Shown here in pieces: positions 33,982 through 44,804 of a stretch of DNA of 64,000 nt (position 1 is the stretch's first letter; each line of letters opens with the position of its first letter). The stretch spans positions 620,001 to 684,000 of the forward strand of contig CAWKND010000005.1 in the NCBI GenBank assembly GCA_963850915.1. The letters are read 5' to 3'. This stretch comes from CAVTWH01 sp963850915 (lineage in GTDB: Bacteria > Actinomycetota > Actinomycetes > Mycobacteriales > Micromonosporaceae). Both the position numbers and the translations under genes were made by a program. The notes beneath the pieces were generated by a model. It was not told the DNA's origin. It saw only the letters and a list, made by a program, of their open reading frames with translations, and made no database searches.

Positions 33982-36390
33982 GCGCCGTCTTCGCCGCTGC
34001 CCGCGCGGCGGTCTCCCGGCGCAAACTGCAGACCCTGATCATCGGTACCGTCGTGCTGCTCTCCGCCGCCACCGGGGTACTGGCCATCGGGCTGCTCGTG
34101 GTGTCGCACGCCCCGTTCGACGCCGCGTTCGGCACCGCCCGCGGGGCCCACGTGGCCGCCACGTTCACCGGGGACACGCCCGGCCGGCCGAGCTCGTCGG
34201 TACCGCCACCGCGACCGGGGTGAGCGCGGCGGCCGGCCCGTTCACCGTGGTCAGCGCGGGCTGTCCAGTGCGCGCGGGCTGCGCCTGCCGAGCCGGCTCG
34301 ATCGTCGGTCGGTCGGCGCAGGCCGGGCCGGTGGACCGGCTCACCCTCGACTCGGGGCACTGGCTGACCGGGCCGGGCCAGATCGTGCTCTCCCGCGACT
34401 ATGCCGGCCCGCTCACCGAGCGGTCGGTACGGAGGTGACGGTCGGCGTACCCGGGTCGCCACAGCTGCTGCTGGTGGGGATCGCCGACTCGGTGACCGGT
34501 ACCGGCGACGGGTGGGTGTGGCCCGGACAGGCCGATGTGCTGCAGGCCAAGGGCGTGTCCACCACCCAGCAGATGCTGTACCGGTTCACCGCGCACGGTA
34601 CCGACGCGCAGCTGCGTACCTCGCTGGCCACGGCCACCCGGGCGCTGCCCGCCGACGCTCTCAGCGGCAGTACCAGCTACCTGGTGATCCGCCAGCGGGT
34701 CAACCGGTCGATCTCGGCGAACGTCCCGTTCGTGGTGGCCTTCGCCGTACTCGGGCTCATCCTGGCCGTACTGATCACCGCGAACGTGGTCAACGGTGCG
34801 GTGGTGGCCGGATTCCGGACCATCGGGGTACTCAAGACGCTCGGGTACACGCCGGGGCAGGTGGTCGCCGTGTACGTGGCGCAGGTGCTGGTACCGGCGA
34901 TCGTCGGCAGCGTGGCCGGGGTGGCACTCGGCGTGGCGCTCGCGGTACCCCTGCTCAGCGACACCACCCGCGCCTACAACCTGCCGGCGAGCCTGGGCGG
35001 GGTACCCATCTGGGCCATTGTCCTGGTTCTTGTCGGCGCGCCGCTGCTCGTGGCCGCGGCCGCTACCGGGCCGGCACTGCGCGCCGGGCGATTGGCCGCG
35101 AACCAGGCGATCAGTGTCGGCCGCGCGCCGCGGGCGGGCCGCGGCTTCCGGCTGCGCCGGGCGCTGGCCGCCAGCCGGCTGCCGCAGCCGGTCTCGCTCG
35201 GCCTGGGGATGCCGCTGGCCCGGCCGGCCCGGGCCGTCGGCGCGCTGGTCGCGCTGCTGCTCGGTGCGGTGACTCTGGTCTTCGCGGTCGGCCTGGCCGC
35301 GTCGCTGTCGCGCGTCCACGCCGGCTTCACCCGCGTTGCCTCCGTCCCCATCGAGGTAGAGCTGGTCCGCGACGGCCCGGTCAAGGTCGGCCCCGGCCAG
35401 GCGGTCACGCAGCCCGGGAACGCGCCGCCGGACATCGTGCCGGTGGACCCGGTCGCCACGGCGCGCACGGTCGCCGCGATGGCGGGTACCGCACACTCCA
35501 GTACCGTCAGCGAAATTCAGGTCCGCGCGGCCGGCGTCGGCCCGGAGATCACCATCGAGGGGTACACCGGAGATGCCAGTTGGGCCGGCTTCCCGATGAT
35601 CTCCGGGCACTGGTACGCCGGCACCGATCAGGTGGTCGCCTCGACGTACCTGCTGCGGCAGACCGGGCACCACGTCGGCGACACGCTCACCCTGACCGGC
35701 ACCGGTACCGACACGACCGGCACAGGTCCGGCGGTGCAGCGCACGGTCACGATCGTCGGCGAGTTCCTGGACGGCAGCAACCGGCTGAACCTGGTGGGCG
35801 ACGCCAGCCTGCTCGCCCTCGGCGGGGACATCGACCAGACGCGCATCGAGGTCGGACTGGTACCCGGTACCAACGTCGGGGCGTACGCACGGGCGCTGCA
35901 GGCGCAGTTTCCGGACAACGCCGGGGTGTTCGTGGACGACCGTACCCGGGGCAACCAGGAGACCACCTTCGCGATCCTGGACGCGCTGATCGGTACCCTC
36001 ACCCTGCTGCTGTGCGCGGTCGCGGCGCTGGGCGTACTCAACACGGTGGTACTCAACACCCGGGAGCGCAGCCACGAGATCGGCGTACTCAAGTCGCTGG
36101 GGATGACTCCCCGGCAGGTACGCGTCATGGTGGTCAGTTCGATGGTCGGGCTCGGCGCACTGGCCGGCGCGGTGGCCGTACCGTGCGGGGTTGCCCTACA
36201 GCACTGGATTCTGCCGGTGATGGGCGACGCCGCCGGGATCGGCCTGCCCCGCTCGATCGTCGACGTGTACCGCCCCGGCGAGCTGATCCTGTTGGGGCTG
36301 GCCGGAATCGCCATCGCGGTCGCCGGTGCGCTGCTGCCGGCCGGCTGGGTGGCGCGCAGCCGGGTCGCCACCGCGCTACGCGCCGAGTAG
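33978..36390 (+). pseudogene. FtsX-like ABC permease (frame broken near its N-terminal third)
   Basis: About 800 residues once joined. The first membrane segment (TLIIGTVVLLSAATGVLAIGLL) reads from the GTG at 33978. Breaks lie near 34183 and 34430, with a possible compensating pair between, after which the frame is open from 34435 to 36390. Two FtsX blocks are visible: FVVAFAVLGLILAVLITANVV with TIGVLKTLGYTPGQV, and ALIGTLTLLLCAVAALGVLNTVV with EIGVLKSLGMTPRQV, plus the MacB-like periplasmic domain between. Normal partner of the ATPase gene. Confidence 0.88.
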
Positions 36391-36411
36391 CGCGGGAGGT
36401 TGATCGGGGGT

Positions 36412-36456
36412 CGACGGCGCCGTACCGAGCGCGGGACGCTTGGTACGGCGCCGTCG
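36412..36456. terminator. Strong hairpin between the FtsX gene and the sigma factor
   Basis: Two 20-base arms with a single mismatch (starting CGACGGCGCCGTACC, ending GGTACGGCGCCGTCG) around a 5-base loop, 22 bases after the permease stop. There is no T-run, as is usual for actinomycete terminators. It would separate the transporter from the sigma-factor operon. Confidence 0.65.
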
Positions 36457-36518
36457 CAACCATCTGTGCCGGCCGTCGCGTAGTAGGGGCGGAAGCCATC
36501 CGTCGCCGGGAGGTCAAT

Positions 36519-37106
36519 GTGCGCCACAGACCGGACTTCGATGCCTACGTCACGTCCCGGTCGCCGCACCTGATCCGCCTCGGCTACCTGCTCACCCATG
36601 ACTGGCAGGCCGCCGAGGATCTGGTGCAGACCGCGCTGATCAAAGCCTGGTCTGCCTGGAACCGGCTGGACGGCGGAGATCCGGACGGCTACGTCCGCAG
36701 AATCGTTGTCACGACTCACCTTTCGTGGCGGCGCCGCCGGTGGACCGGCGAGGTACCCGGGGGGGACCTCGCCGACCGGGCGAACATGGCACGTACCCCC
36801 GACGAGATGGCTGCGGTGGACGAGCGCGACCGGCTCTGGCGGATCCTCGCCGAACTGCCGCCACGCCAACGCACGGTGCTCGTCCTGCGCTACTTCGAGG
36901 ATCTCAGCGAGGAGCAGGTCGCCGAGGTCATGGGCATCAGCATCGGTGGCGTGAAGAGCCAGGCCAGTCGGGCGCTGATCCGGCTGCGTGAGGTCGCCGG
37001 AGTGCGCCCCGAGTCGTCCGGCCGGCCTTCCGATGATCGCCCGAGCCGGCCGGTTGCCGTCAGCCGAACAATTTCCGTGAGCCGAGGAGTACCCGATGTC
37101 CGTTGA
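36519..37106 (+). CDS. SigE-family ECF RNA polymerase sigma factor
   Basis: 195 residues from a GTG with GGGAGG upstream. Region 2 has YLLTHDWQAAEDLVQTALIKAWSAW and region 4 has LAELPPRQRTVLVLRYFEDLSEEQVAEVMGISIGGVKSQASRAL, the SigE-type ECF (ECF41-free, about 170-residue) form common in Streptomyces-like genomes. The C-terminal 25 residues are an unusual Arg/Ser/Pro tail. It overlaps the next gene by 11 bases, and that membrane protein is a likely regulator. Confidence 0.93.
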   Translation: MRHRPDFDAYVTSRSPHLIRLGYLLTHDWQAAEDLVQTALIKAWSAWNRLDGGDPDGYVRRIVVTTHLSWRRRRWTGEVPGGDLADRANMARTPDEMAAVDERDRLWRILAELPPRQRTVLVLRYFEDLSEEQVAEVMGISIGGVKSQASRALIRLREVAGVRPESSGRPSDDRPSRPVAVSRTISVSRGVPDVR

Positions 37107-37827
37107 CCTTCAGCTCCGCGAGGTGATGGTGGAGCGCAGTTCCGGCCGAGGGCTGCCGGTCGGCTATCTCGACCGGGTATACCGTGGCGTCGCCCGGCGC
37201 CGAGCCCGCAAGGCGGCCATCGTGTCCGCCGTCGCGGTAGCCGTACTGGCGCTCTCGGCCGGTACCGCCGTCGCGTTCGGCGGCCGGCCAGCCAGCCAGC
37301 GGCCCCTGCCCGTCGGTGCGAGTCAGCCGGTCAAGCCGATCCCCACCAAGTCGAGCTTCGCGCTGCTGCACCTGCCGGCACAGGCGAACGGCTGGCGGCT
37401 GGTACAGGAGAAGGCCGAGTTGGTCTCCCCGGACCACACCACCTTCCAGTTCGTCTTCACCCCCACCCAATGGAACTTCGCCATCGTGTTCGACTGTGCC
37501 GTCGGGACGCTGGAGCAGTATATGGACGTCACGCTCAACGACAGCGTGATCCCGTACGGCGAGGCCACCTGTGGTCGCGAACCGGTGCAGCCGCACCCGC
37601 CGGAGGGCCCGATCGGGGACCTCGACCTGCCCGGCTGGTGGCAGAACGTTCACCGGATGATCGGCATGAGCGCGCAGCTCAAACTCGGGGTACCGATCAC
37701 CGTCACCTTGCGGGTGGGCCGACCCGACCTGGCCTACGACCCGGTTGATCACTCCGACACCTCAAGGGCGGGGCAGTTCACCGCCCAGGCTGGTACCGCC
37801 GTTGTGGGGATCTACGAGCCTGAGTGA
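37096..37827 (+). CDS. Membrane protein coupled to the SigE-type sigma factor
   Basis: 243 residues: a cytosolic N-terminus of about 35 residues (YLDRVYRGVARRRARK), one membrane helix (AAIVSAVAVAVLALSAGTAVAFG) and an exported domain of about 180 residues with two cysteines (FDCAVG, EATCGRE) that could pair. Overlap with the sigma gene suggests an anti-sigma or signal-sensing partner, although no zinc-binding HxxxCxxC motif is present. Exported domain not recognised. Confidence 0.72.
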   Translation: MSVDLQLREVMVERSSGRGLPVGYLDRVYRGVARRRARKAAIVSAVAVAVLALSAGTAVAFGGRPASQRPLPVGASQPVKPIPTKSSFALLHLPAQANGWRLVQEKAELVSPDHTTFQFVFTPTQWNFAIVFDCAVGTLEQYMDVTLNDSVIPYGEATCGREPVQPHPPEGPIGDLDLPGWWQNVHRMIGMSAQLKLGVPITVTLRVGRPDLAYDPVDHSDTSRAGQFTAQAGTAVVGIYEPE

Positions 37828-37923
37828 GCGGTACCGCCGGGCACGGCGAGGGTGGTGCGGTTCGCCGGTCGGTATGTTGGGTATCAGCGGGGCGAGGAGT
37901 ACCGACCGACGGCAGGAGCACCG

Positions 37924-38271
37924 ATGTCCCGACAGACCTGGATCATCCTCGGCGTAGTCGTCGGAGTGATCGCCGTCGTCACGCTGGTGTGGGCGATCCG
38001 GCTCATCCTCCGGCTGGTCGCCGTCCGGCGGACGCTGGGTACCTTGGGCGCCAAGGGCCAGGTGGTGTTCTGGGGAGCGTTGATCTACACGATCTTCCCG
38101 ATCGACATCCTCCCCGACCCCATCTACCTGGACGACATCGGCGTGCTCGGGGGCGCCCTGTGGTTCCTGACCCGGTTGGCACGCAAGCAGAGCACGCTCG
38201 CCGAGGCCCCGACCCACGTCCGCAAGCTCGCCGAACTGGGCGACCGGCACCGCAAGGCAGCCGGGGAGTAG
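37924..38271 (+). CDS. YkvA/DUF1232 small membrane protein
   Basis: 115 residues with an N-terminal membrane helix (WIILGVVVGVIAVVTLVWAI) and the DUF1232 signature YTIFPIDILPDPIYLDDIGVLGGALWFLTRL. Family function unknown. ATG at 37924 preceded by GCAGGAG. Confidence 0.9.
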   Translation: MSRQTWIILGVVVGVIAVVTLVWAIRLILRLVAVRRTLGTLGAKGQVVFWGALIYTIFPIDILPDPIYLDDIGVLGGALWFLTRLARKQSTLAEAPTHVRKLAELGDRHRKAAGE

Positions 38272-38278
38272 CGCGAAG

Positions 38279-38314
38279 AAGGGAGGGCCCCGGTCACGCC
38301 GGAGCCCTCCCTTT
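38279..38314. terminator. Bidirectional terminator between convergent genes
   Basis: AAGGGAGGGC pairs perfectly with GCCCTCCCTT across a GC-rich loop, and short T/A runs flank it on both sides. It lies between the stops of the DUF1232 gene and the convergent discoidin protein. Confidence 0.8.
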
Positions 38315-38345
38315 GCTCAGTTGCTGAAGCCTCAGCTGCCGAGCC

Positions 38346-40193
38346 TCAGCTGCCGAAGACCTGGAGTTCCCAGATGGAGTAGCCGTACCCGGTGCTGCGG
38401 GCGGTGCCGTTGACCCGCAGGTACCTGCCGGAGCCGGCGATGTTGAGCGTCTCGGTGCCACCGGCACTGGTGGTTGTCGAGTAGATGGTCGTCCAGGTCG
38501 TCGCGTCGTTGGAGACCTGGATCTGGTACGCCGTCGCGTGCGCGGTCTCCCACTGGATGACGACCTGGCTGACGGCGTGTACCGCGCCGAGGTCCACCTG
38601 GATCCACTGCGGGTCGCTGAAGGCACTGGACCACCGGGTGGTGGCGCTGCCGTCAGTTGCCTTCGCCGCCGCTGTGCCGGCGTTCTCCTGCGATGACGCG
38701 GTGGTCGGCGCGCCAAGTGCCAGGTTGCCGCCGCCACCACCACCGGAGGCCGGGGTGGTCACCGTGACGGTGTTGGACGCGCCCGAGAGGTTGCCCGCTC
38801 CGTCACGCGCTTTCACCTGGAACGTATAGGTGGTGGAGGCGGTCAGGCCGGTCGCCGAGTAGCTGGTACCGGTGACGGTCGCGATGGTGGTACCGCCGCG
38901 CAGCACGTCATACCCGGTCACCCCGACGTTGTCGGTCGACGCGGTCCAGGACAGGTTGGTGCCGTCGCGGTGGTACCGGCGGCCGCGAGGTTCTTCGGGG
39001 CGCTCGGAGCCGTGGTGTCCACTACGCCTGGTGTCACCGAGAACTCGTTGGTGGTGGGCGATCCGCCGACCGAGTTGACCGCCTGCACGAAGTAGTAGTA
39101 CGTGGTGTTCGACTTCAGGCCGGTGTCGGTGAACGTCGTCGTCGATCCGTTGGTGGTACCCACGGCCGCCACGGCCTCGCCGCCGGACTTGGTACCGCGG
39201 TAGACGGCGTACGACGTCGGGGCGCCACTCGTGCTGGCAGTCCAGTGCAGTGTCACGGATCCGGCCGCCGGGGTACCGGTCAGGTTCGTCGGTGCAGCGG
39301 GGACAGACGCGGTCGCCGGGGTGACGGTCAACTCGTCGACCCGGGACAGGCCGTGGTCGGAGACGGCCAGCTGGCTGATCGAGTTGACTCCGGCGTTCAG
39401 GTGCACCTGCAGGAACGAGTGCTGGTAGACGTCGAAGCTACCGGTGATCGGGAAGCTCTGCGTGGTGGTGATGACGGTTCCGTTGACGGCCAGCCCCATC
39501 TGGCGGTTGTTGACGCCCGGGAACAGGCCGCCCTGGAAGGCGTAGCGCCAGTCCACTGTGTACAGACCGGCGGTGGGTACCACGACGTTGTTGAAGGTCA
39601 TCGTGCCCGCGTCGGAGTAGGCCATGTCGACCACCCGGCCACCGGGCGCCAGACGCGCCGGAGGAGCCGAGTACCTGCGGGAACCAGCCGGTCAGCGTCT
39701 GGAACCAGTCGAACCCGCCCAGCCGCGCATCCTTGGCGTAGTAGACCATTCCGTTGCCGACCGCGACACCCGCGACGTCGCCGCCGGTACTCAGCGGCGG
39801 TGGTGTCTTGGACGCGTCCTCGTCGGTACGGGCGGATTCGCCGGAGGCGTTGACCGCGGTGATCTGGTAGAAGTAGATCGGCGTCGGGCTGAGGTTCTGG
39901 TCGATGTACGTCGTGTCGGTGGTGGTCGCCACCGGGGTGCTGCCCTCGCCGCCGGCCGCGGTTCCCCGGTAGACGCGGTAGCTGGTGGCTCCGGCGACCG
40001 CCGGCCAGGTGATGGTGATCGAGGAGTCGGCGTTGGCGTGCAGCTCCTCGGACTCCGGTGCGGCCGGGACGGCGAGCGGTACGGCCGCCGGCACCGTCTG
40101 GGCCATCGCGGCGGAGATGCCGACGGTAGATCCGGCGATTGCCAGCAGTGTCGCGGATATCGCGAGAGTGAGCCGCCGTGCGTTTTTCTTCAT
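38346..40193 (-). pseudogene. Secreted FN3/discoidin carbohydrate-binding protein (two frame breaks)
   Basis: About 615 residues joined. Signal peptide from the ATG at 40193 (LTLAISATLLAIAGSTVGISAAMAQ cut), then FN3 domain 1 (ITITWPAVAGATSYRVYRG), a CBM6/35-like beta domain (TMTFNNVVVPTAGLYTVDWRY), FN3 domains 2 and 3 (VTLHWTASTSGAPTSYAVYRG; GYDVLRGGTTIATVTGTSY), a Gly hinge, and a C-terminal F5/8 type C domain (RWSSAFSDPQWIQVDLG). Breaks lie near 39645 and 38965. No catalytic domain is seen: it is a binding protein or adhesin. Divergent from the peroxidase gene. Confidence 0.85.
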
Positions 40194-40754
40194 TCTGCGC
40201 TCCAGTGCGTAGTGGAGATGTCTGGCGCTTCCCCGAATTCGGGCGCACTCGGCTGACCGGCGCGGCAAAAGTGCGCGTCGGGTGCGGGCGATCAATTTCG
40301 GGCGTGCGCGGGGAGGACGGTCGACGAATCGGTCCGGTGAATTCCGGGATGGCGTTCCGCGGAATCGACGTCTCCATCGATCGGGTACTGCGGGGTGTTG
40401 CGAATGGATCTCGGTGCCCTGGGCTCGTGCGGGGTGCAGTGCGTACGCCTGGACGGGCGATGCCTAGGAACGGTAGCCACCGGTACGACAGCCCGGCAAT
40501 GGGTTGCCGGCATTTGCCAACATGAATGGTCCCCTGATCCGCAACGGATCGCGTTCCCGGCTGGTCTTCCATCCGGTAATTGGCGGCAAACGCTTGGCAA
40601 CAGATTGACGTATCGCCAAATGCCGATCTAGTTTGCCCGCAGAGCGCTCCACTCGTACCCGGACTCGCCAGCCGGTGCAATTCCCGCTGCCCCTTTTGGG
40701 TGCGCGGTCCCCTCCCCGCAGTAGCGCACCCCACCGTCCATGAGGGAGTCGACC
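40194..40754. other. Divergent intergenic region of the discoidin protein and peroxidase
   Basis: 561 bases with no gene. The stretch 40490-40630 is notably AT-richer and contains related half-sites (TTGCCGGCATTTGCCAA, GCAAACGCTTGGC), so both promoters and an operator may lie there. Not resolved further. Confidence 0.5.
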
Positions 40755-43683
40755 ATGAATTCGTTGCCGCGCACCCACCCGTCCGCGAGAACCCGGTCCC
40801 GCCGCCGGCGCGCCGCCGCGGCCGCGGTGCTGGCCCTGGCGCTCGTCATCGGCTGGCTCACCACGGGTACCGCACAGGCGTCGCAGACGCTGCTGTCCCA
40901 AGGAAAACCGGCAACCGCGTCGTCAACCGAGGCGGCCGGAACGCCGGCCAGCGCGGCGTTCGACGGCAGTACCACCACCCGCTGGTCCAGTGCCTTCAGC
41001 GATCCACAGTGGATCCAGGTGGATCTCGGCTCGGTGGCCGCGCTCAGCCAGGCGGTACTCAACTGGCAGAACTCGTACGCGACCGCGTTCCAGATCCAGG
41101 TCTCCACCAACGGATCGACCTGGACGACGCTGTACTCCACCACGACCGGAGCCGGTGGCGTGCAGACCATTCCGCTCGCCGGTACCGCCCGGTACGTGCG
41201 GATGTACGGCACCGCCCGGCACACGGCGTACGGCTACTCGCTCTGGGAGTTCCAGGTGTACGGCTCGTTCATCCGCGGTGGCTGCGGCGCGAGCAACCTG
41301 GTGCTGAACCGGCCGGCGGTCGCCTCCTCGGTGGAGAACACCACCACTCCCGCGTCGGCGGCGGTCGACGGCGACCCGAGCACCCGGTGGTCGAGTGCTT
41401 TCAGCGACCCGCAGTGGATCCAGCTGGACCTCGGTGTCGCGCAGCACATCTGCCAGGTGGTACTCAACTGGCAGAACTCGTATGCCAGCGCCTTCCAGCT
41501 CCAGGTCTCCAGCAACGCCACCACCTGGACGACGATCTACAGCACCAGCACCGCGACCGGTGGCACCCAGACGCTGAGCGTCAGCGGTACCGGCCGCTAC
41601 CTACGCGTGTACGGCACCGCCCGGCACACCGCGTACGGCTACTCGCTCTACGAGATCCAGGCCTACGGCGACGCACCCGACTCGATCCTCGGCCAGTGGG
41701 AGGCGGAGAGCCTGAGCGGCGTCGGCAACAACCTCACTACGCCGACCCTCGGCAGCGCCGGTACCAACTACACCCGGGTGGCACCGGCCCGGTACGCCGA
41801 CGGCAAGAGCCAGATGGTCGCCGGCCCGAACGCCCGCTACGTCTCCAACCGCGTCTTCAACGACACCAACGTGAACGTCTTCTCCGAGCGTGGCGTCACC
41901 CAGTGGGGCAACGTGTGGGGACAGTTCATCGACCACACCATCGGCCTGGCACAGGGCGGCGGCGCCGGCGGCGGACATCCCGTTCAACGCCGGCGATCCG
42001 ATGGAGTCGTTCAGCGACTCCCTCGGCGTGGTGCCGTTCTCGCGTACCGCGGCCGCCACCGGTACCGGCGTGACCAACGCCGCGCCAGCAGGTGAACACG
42101 GAGAACTCGTTCATCGACGCGGAGGCCGTCTACGGCGGTACCGACGCCCGGCTGGACTGGCTGCGCGACGGTTCGCTGGACGGCAACTCCACCAACAACA
42201 GCGCCACCCTGATGCTGCCCGGCGGGTACCTGCCGACGGCCGGCGCGCGGGGCAACGCGGCGACCGCGCCGACCATGCAACTCGACGGCCGGCTGCTCGG
42301 CAACCCCGGCGGACGCGGTCATCACCGGCGACGTGCGAGCCAACGAGAACCTCGCGCTGACCGCCACTCAGACCCTGTTCGCCCGCGAACACAACCGGAT
42401 CGTCGCGCTGCTGCCCGCCTCGATGTCGGCGCAGGACAAGTTCCAGATCGCCCGCGCGGTGGTCATCGCCGAGCAGCAGTACATCACCTACCAGCGAGTT
42501 CCTGCCGGCGATGGGCGTGGTCCTGCCGGCCTACCAGGGGTACAACCCGGCGGTGGATCCCAGTGTCACCAACGAGTTCGCCACCGTCGGGTACCGGGCG
42601 CACAGCCAGATCCACGGCGAGATGGAGTTCGACACGAATGCCAGCCGGTACAGCCAGGCGACGCTGAACGCGTTGGCGGCACAGGGCGTCGAGGTGGCCG
42701 TCGACGGTACGGACGTGGATCTGGACGTCCCGCTCAACGTGGCGTTCTTCAACCCCGGCCTGGTACCGCAGATCCAGCTCGGCCCGATGCTCGCGGGAAT
42801 CGGCGGCGAGTCGGAGTACAACAACGACGAGACCATCGACAACCAGCTGCGCAGCGTGCTGTTCCAGGTACCGGTCTCGGGCAACCCGGACTGCCTCGAC
42901 GGGCCGACCCTGCCGCAGTGCTTCAGCGGGGTACAGGATCTCGGCGCGATCGACCTGCAGCGTGGCCGGGACCACGGGATGCCGAGCTACAACCAGCTTC
43001 GCGACGCGTACGGCCTGCCGGCCAAGACCTCGTTCGCCGCGATCACCGGCGAGTCGAGCGAGGCGTTCCCGGCCGACCCGCTGCTCACCGCCGGCAACGA
43101 GATCAACGACCCGAACAGCCTGGATGTCGTGGCGCTGTTCGACATCAACGGCAACCCGACCACGGTCGCGGCGGACAACGCCACCCGGGCGGTACGCCGC
43201 ACGCCGCTGGCCGCCCGGCTGAAGGCGATCTACGGCAACGTCAACAACGTCGACGCGTTCACCGGCATGCTGGCCGAGAAGCACGTCGCCGGCTCGGACC
43301 TGGGCGAGCTGCAGCGCGCCATCTGGCAGAAGCAGTTCACCGCGCTGCGCGACGGCGACCGGTTCTACTACGCCAACGACCCGCTGCTGAGCTACGTGAG
43401 CCAGCAGTACGGCATCGACATCCACAAGTCGCTGGCACAGCTCATCGCGCTGAACACCGACATACCGCTGACCTCGTTGTCCGCCAACGTCTTCCTGCTG
43501 CCGAACAGTCCGGCACTGGGGGCACAGGCGGTACCCGGCGTGGTCGGGCAGTCCCCGGCAGGCACCCCGCAGCGGGTCGGCGGCGCGGGTGGTACCCGGT
43601 CGGGTGGCGGCCGGGACGGGGTCGCCACCGGTGTCGTCGCCGCTGCCGCGGGCCGGCGGTCGGCTCGACGTCGGCGCGGCTGA
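40755..43683 (+). pseudogene. Animal-type haem peroxidase with two N-terminal discoidin domains (four frame breaks)
   Basis: About 975 residues joined. Signal peptide (ATG 40755, GAGGGAG site), two F5/8 type C domains (residues about 40-180 and 185-315, both with RWSSAFSDPQWIQ), then an An_peroxidase domain: distal His in WGQFIDHTIG, catalytic Arg in TLFAREHNRIV, proximal His in GYRAHSQIHGEMEF, and LQRGRDHGMPSYNQLR. Breaks lie near 41965, 42085, 42310 and 42495; the last 391 residues are uninterrupted. It should be a secreted peroxidase or dioxygenase anchored to glycans by its discoidin domains. Probable sequence errors. Confidence 0.85.
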
Positions 43684-43735
43684 CCGGGCCCGCGTGGTTG
43701 CCGCGCCGGTGTGGGACCGGCGCGGCAACCGCGTG

Positions 43736-44725
43736 TCAGGCGCCGGCTGCGTCCAGCGCGGCGAATACCTCGGGTTCGACGGTGACCTCGAGGGCGGCCA
43801 TCGCGGTGTCGTACTGCTCCAGCGTGCGTGGGCCGGTCAGCGCCACCCGCTGCGGGTCCCGACGGCTCAGCAGCCAGGCGAGTACCAGTTGGTTGCCGGT
43901 GATGCCGGCTTCGGCGGCCAGCTTCGCGACGGTACCCAGCCGGGCGTCGCTGTCGGCGCCACGGTAGGCGTCCCTGAGGTCGCGCTGCTTCTCCGGATCG
44001 TCGTAGAGCCCTTTCAGGATGGGCGAGTACGCCACCAGCGTCAGATCCCGGTGGGCCCGCAGGTAGCGCAGCTGCTCGTCGTCCACAATGGACACGCTGT
44101 CCTGACCGGGGTGCGGGCGGAGGTAGGAGTGCTCCTGCTGGAGCGCGACCGGGGCCGGCCAGCCGTACCGGTCGCACAGCTGCCGGATGCGCTCCATTCG
44201 CCAGGTCGCCACGTTCGACCACCCGAGGTAGCGGGTCTTGCCGGCGCTGACCAGGCCGGCCAGCGCTTCCAGCGTCTCCTCCAGCGGCGTGTTCAGGTCA
44301 TCGACGTGCACGTAGTAGAGGTCGACGTGGTCCACGCCGAGGCGGCGGAGACTCGCGTCGAGCGCGTGGCGCAGTGTCTCCCCGCCGGCCCCGGCGTACG
44401 CCTCGGGCGCTGTCATCCGCCCGGCGAGTACCGCGGCGGTGTCGGCCACCCATGCGCTTCCCTTGGTGGCCAGGAACATCCCGTCCCGCCGGCCGGTACG
44501 GGCCAGCCAGCGACCGAGCAGTGACTCGCTCTCGCCGCCCGTTGTCGGTGGCCCGGGCCACCATGCGTAGCAGTCGGCGGTGTCCAGGAACGTGCCACCG
44601 GCGGCGTGGTAGCGGTCGAGCATCTCGAACGAGGTCTGCTCGTCGGTCGTGGTACCCATCAGCAGACAGCCCAGGGCGAGCTGGCTGACCCGCTCGCCGG
44701 TGCGCCCCAATGGCACTGTGATCAT
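43736..44725 (-). CDS. Aldo/keto reductase
   Basis: 329 residues. Catalytic tetrad visible: Asp and Tyr in FLDTADCYAWW, Lys in GMFLATKGSA, His in DLYYVHVDDL. NADPH-binding loop near the C-terminus (LTGPRTLEQYD). GGAGGG precedes the ATG at 44725. The promoter upstream has MerR spacing and the MerR gene is immediately upstream on the same strand, so the reductase is probably induced by the MerR signal (an aldehyde, quinone or redox cue). Confidence 0.94.
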   Translation of the reverse strand: MITVPLGRTGERVSQLALGCLLMGTTTDEQTSFEMLDRYHAAGGTFLDTADCYAWWPGPPTTGGESESLLGRWLARTGRRDGMFLATKGSAWVADTAAVLAGRMTAPEAYAGAGGETLRHALDASLRRLGVDHVDLYYVHVDDLNTPLEETLEALAGLVSAGKTRYLGWSNVATWRMERIRQLCDRYGWPAPVALQQEHSYLRPHPGQDSVSIVDDEQLRYLRAHRDLTLVAYSPILKGLYDDPEKQRDLRDAYRGADSDARLGTVAKLAAEAGITGNQLVLAWLLSRRDPQRVALTGPRTLEQYDTAMAALEVTVEPEVFAALDAAGA

Positions 44726-44753
44726 GGCGTTTCCCTCCGGTTGTGATGGGCCA

Positions 44754-44784
44754 ACCGTAGGAGCTGGAGCGCGCTCCAGGTCAA
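44754..44784 (-). promoter_or_regulatory. MerR-type promoter with 19-bp spacer and palindromic operator
   Basis: On the minus strand: TTGACC (-35), 19 bases, TACGGT (-10), with the perfect 16-bp palindrome CTGGAGCGCGCTCCAG (44764-44779) in the spacer. The over-long spacer is the hallmark of MerR activation by DNA distortion. It drives the aldo/keto reductase 29 bases downstream. Confidence 0.88.
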
Positions 44785-44804
44785 GTCGCGCACGGCTCGC
44801 CGCA

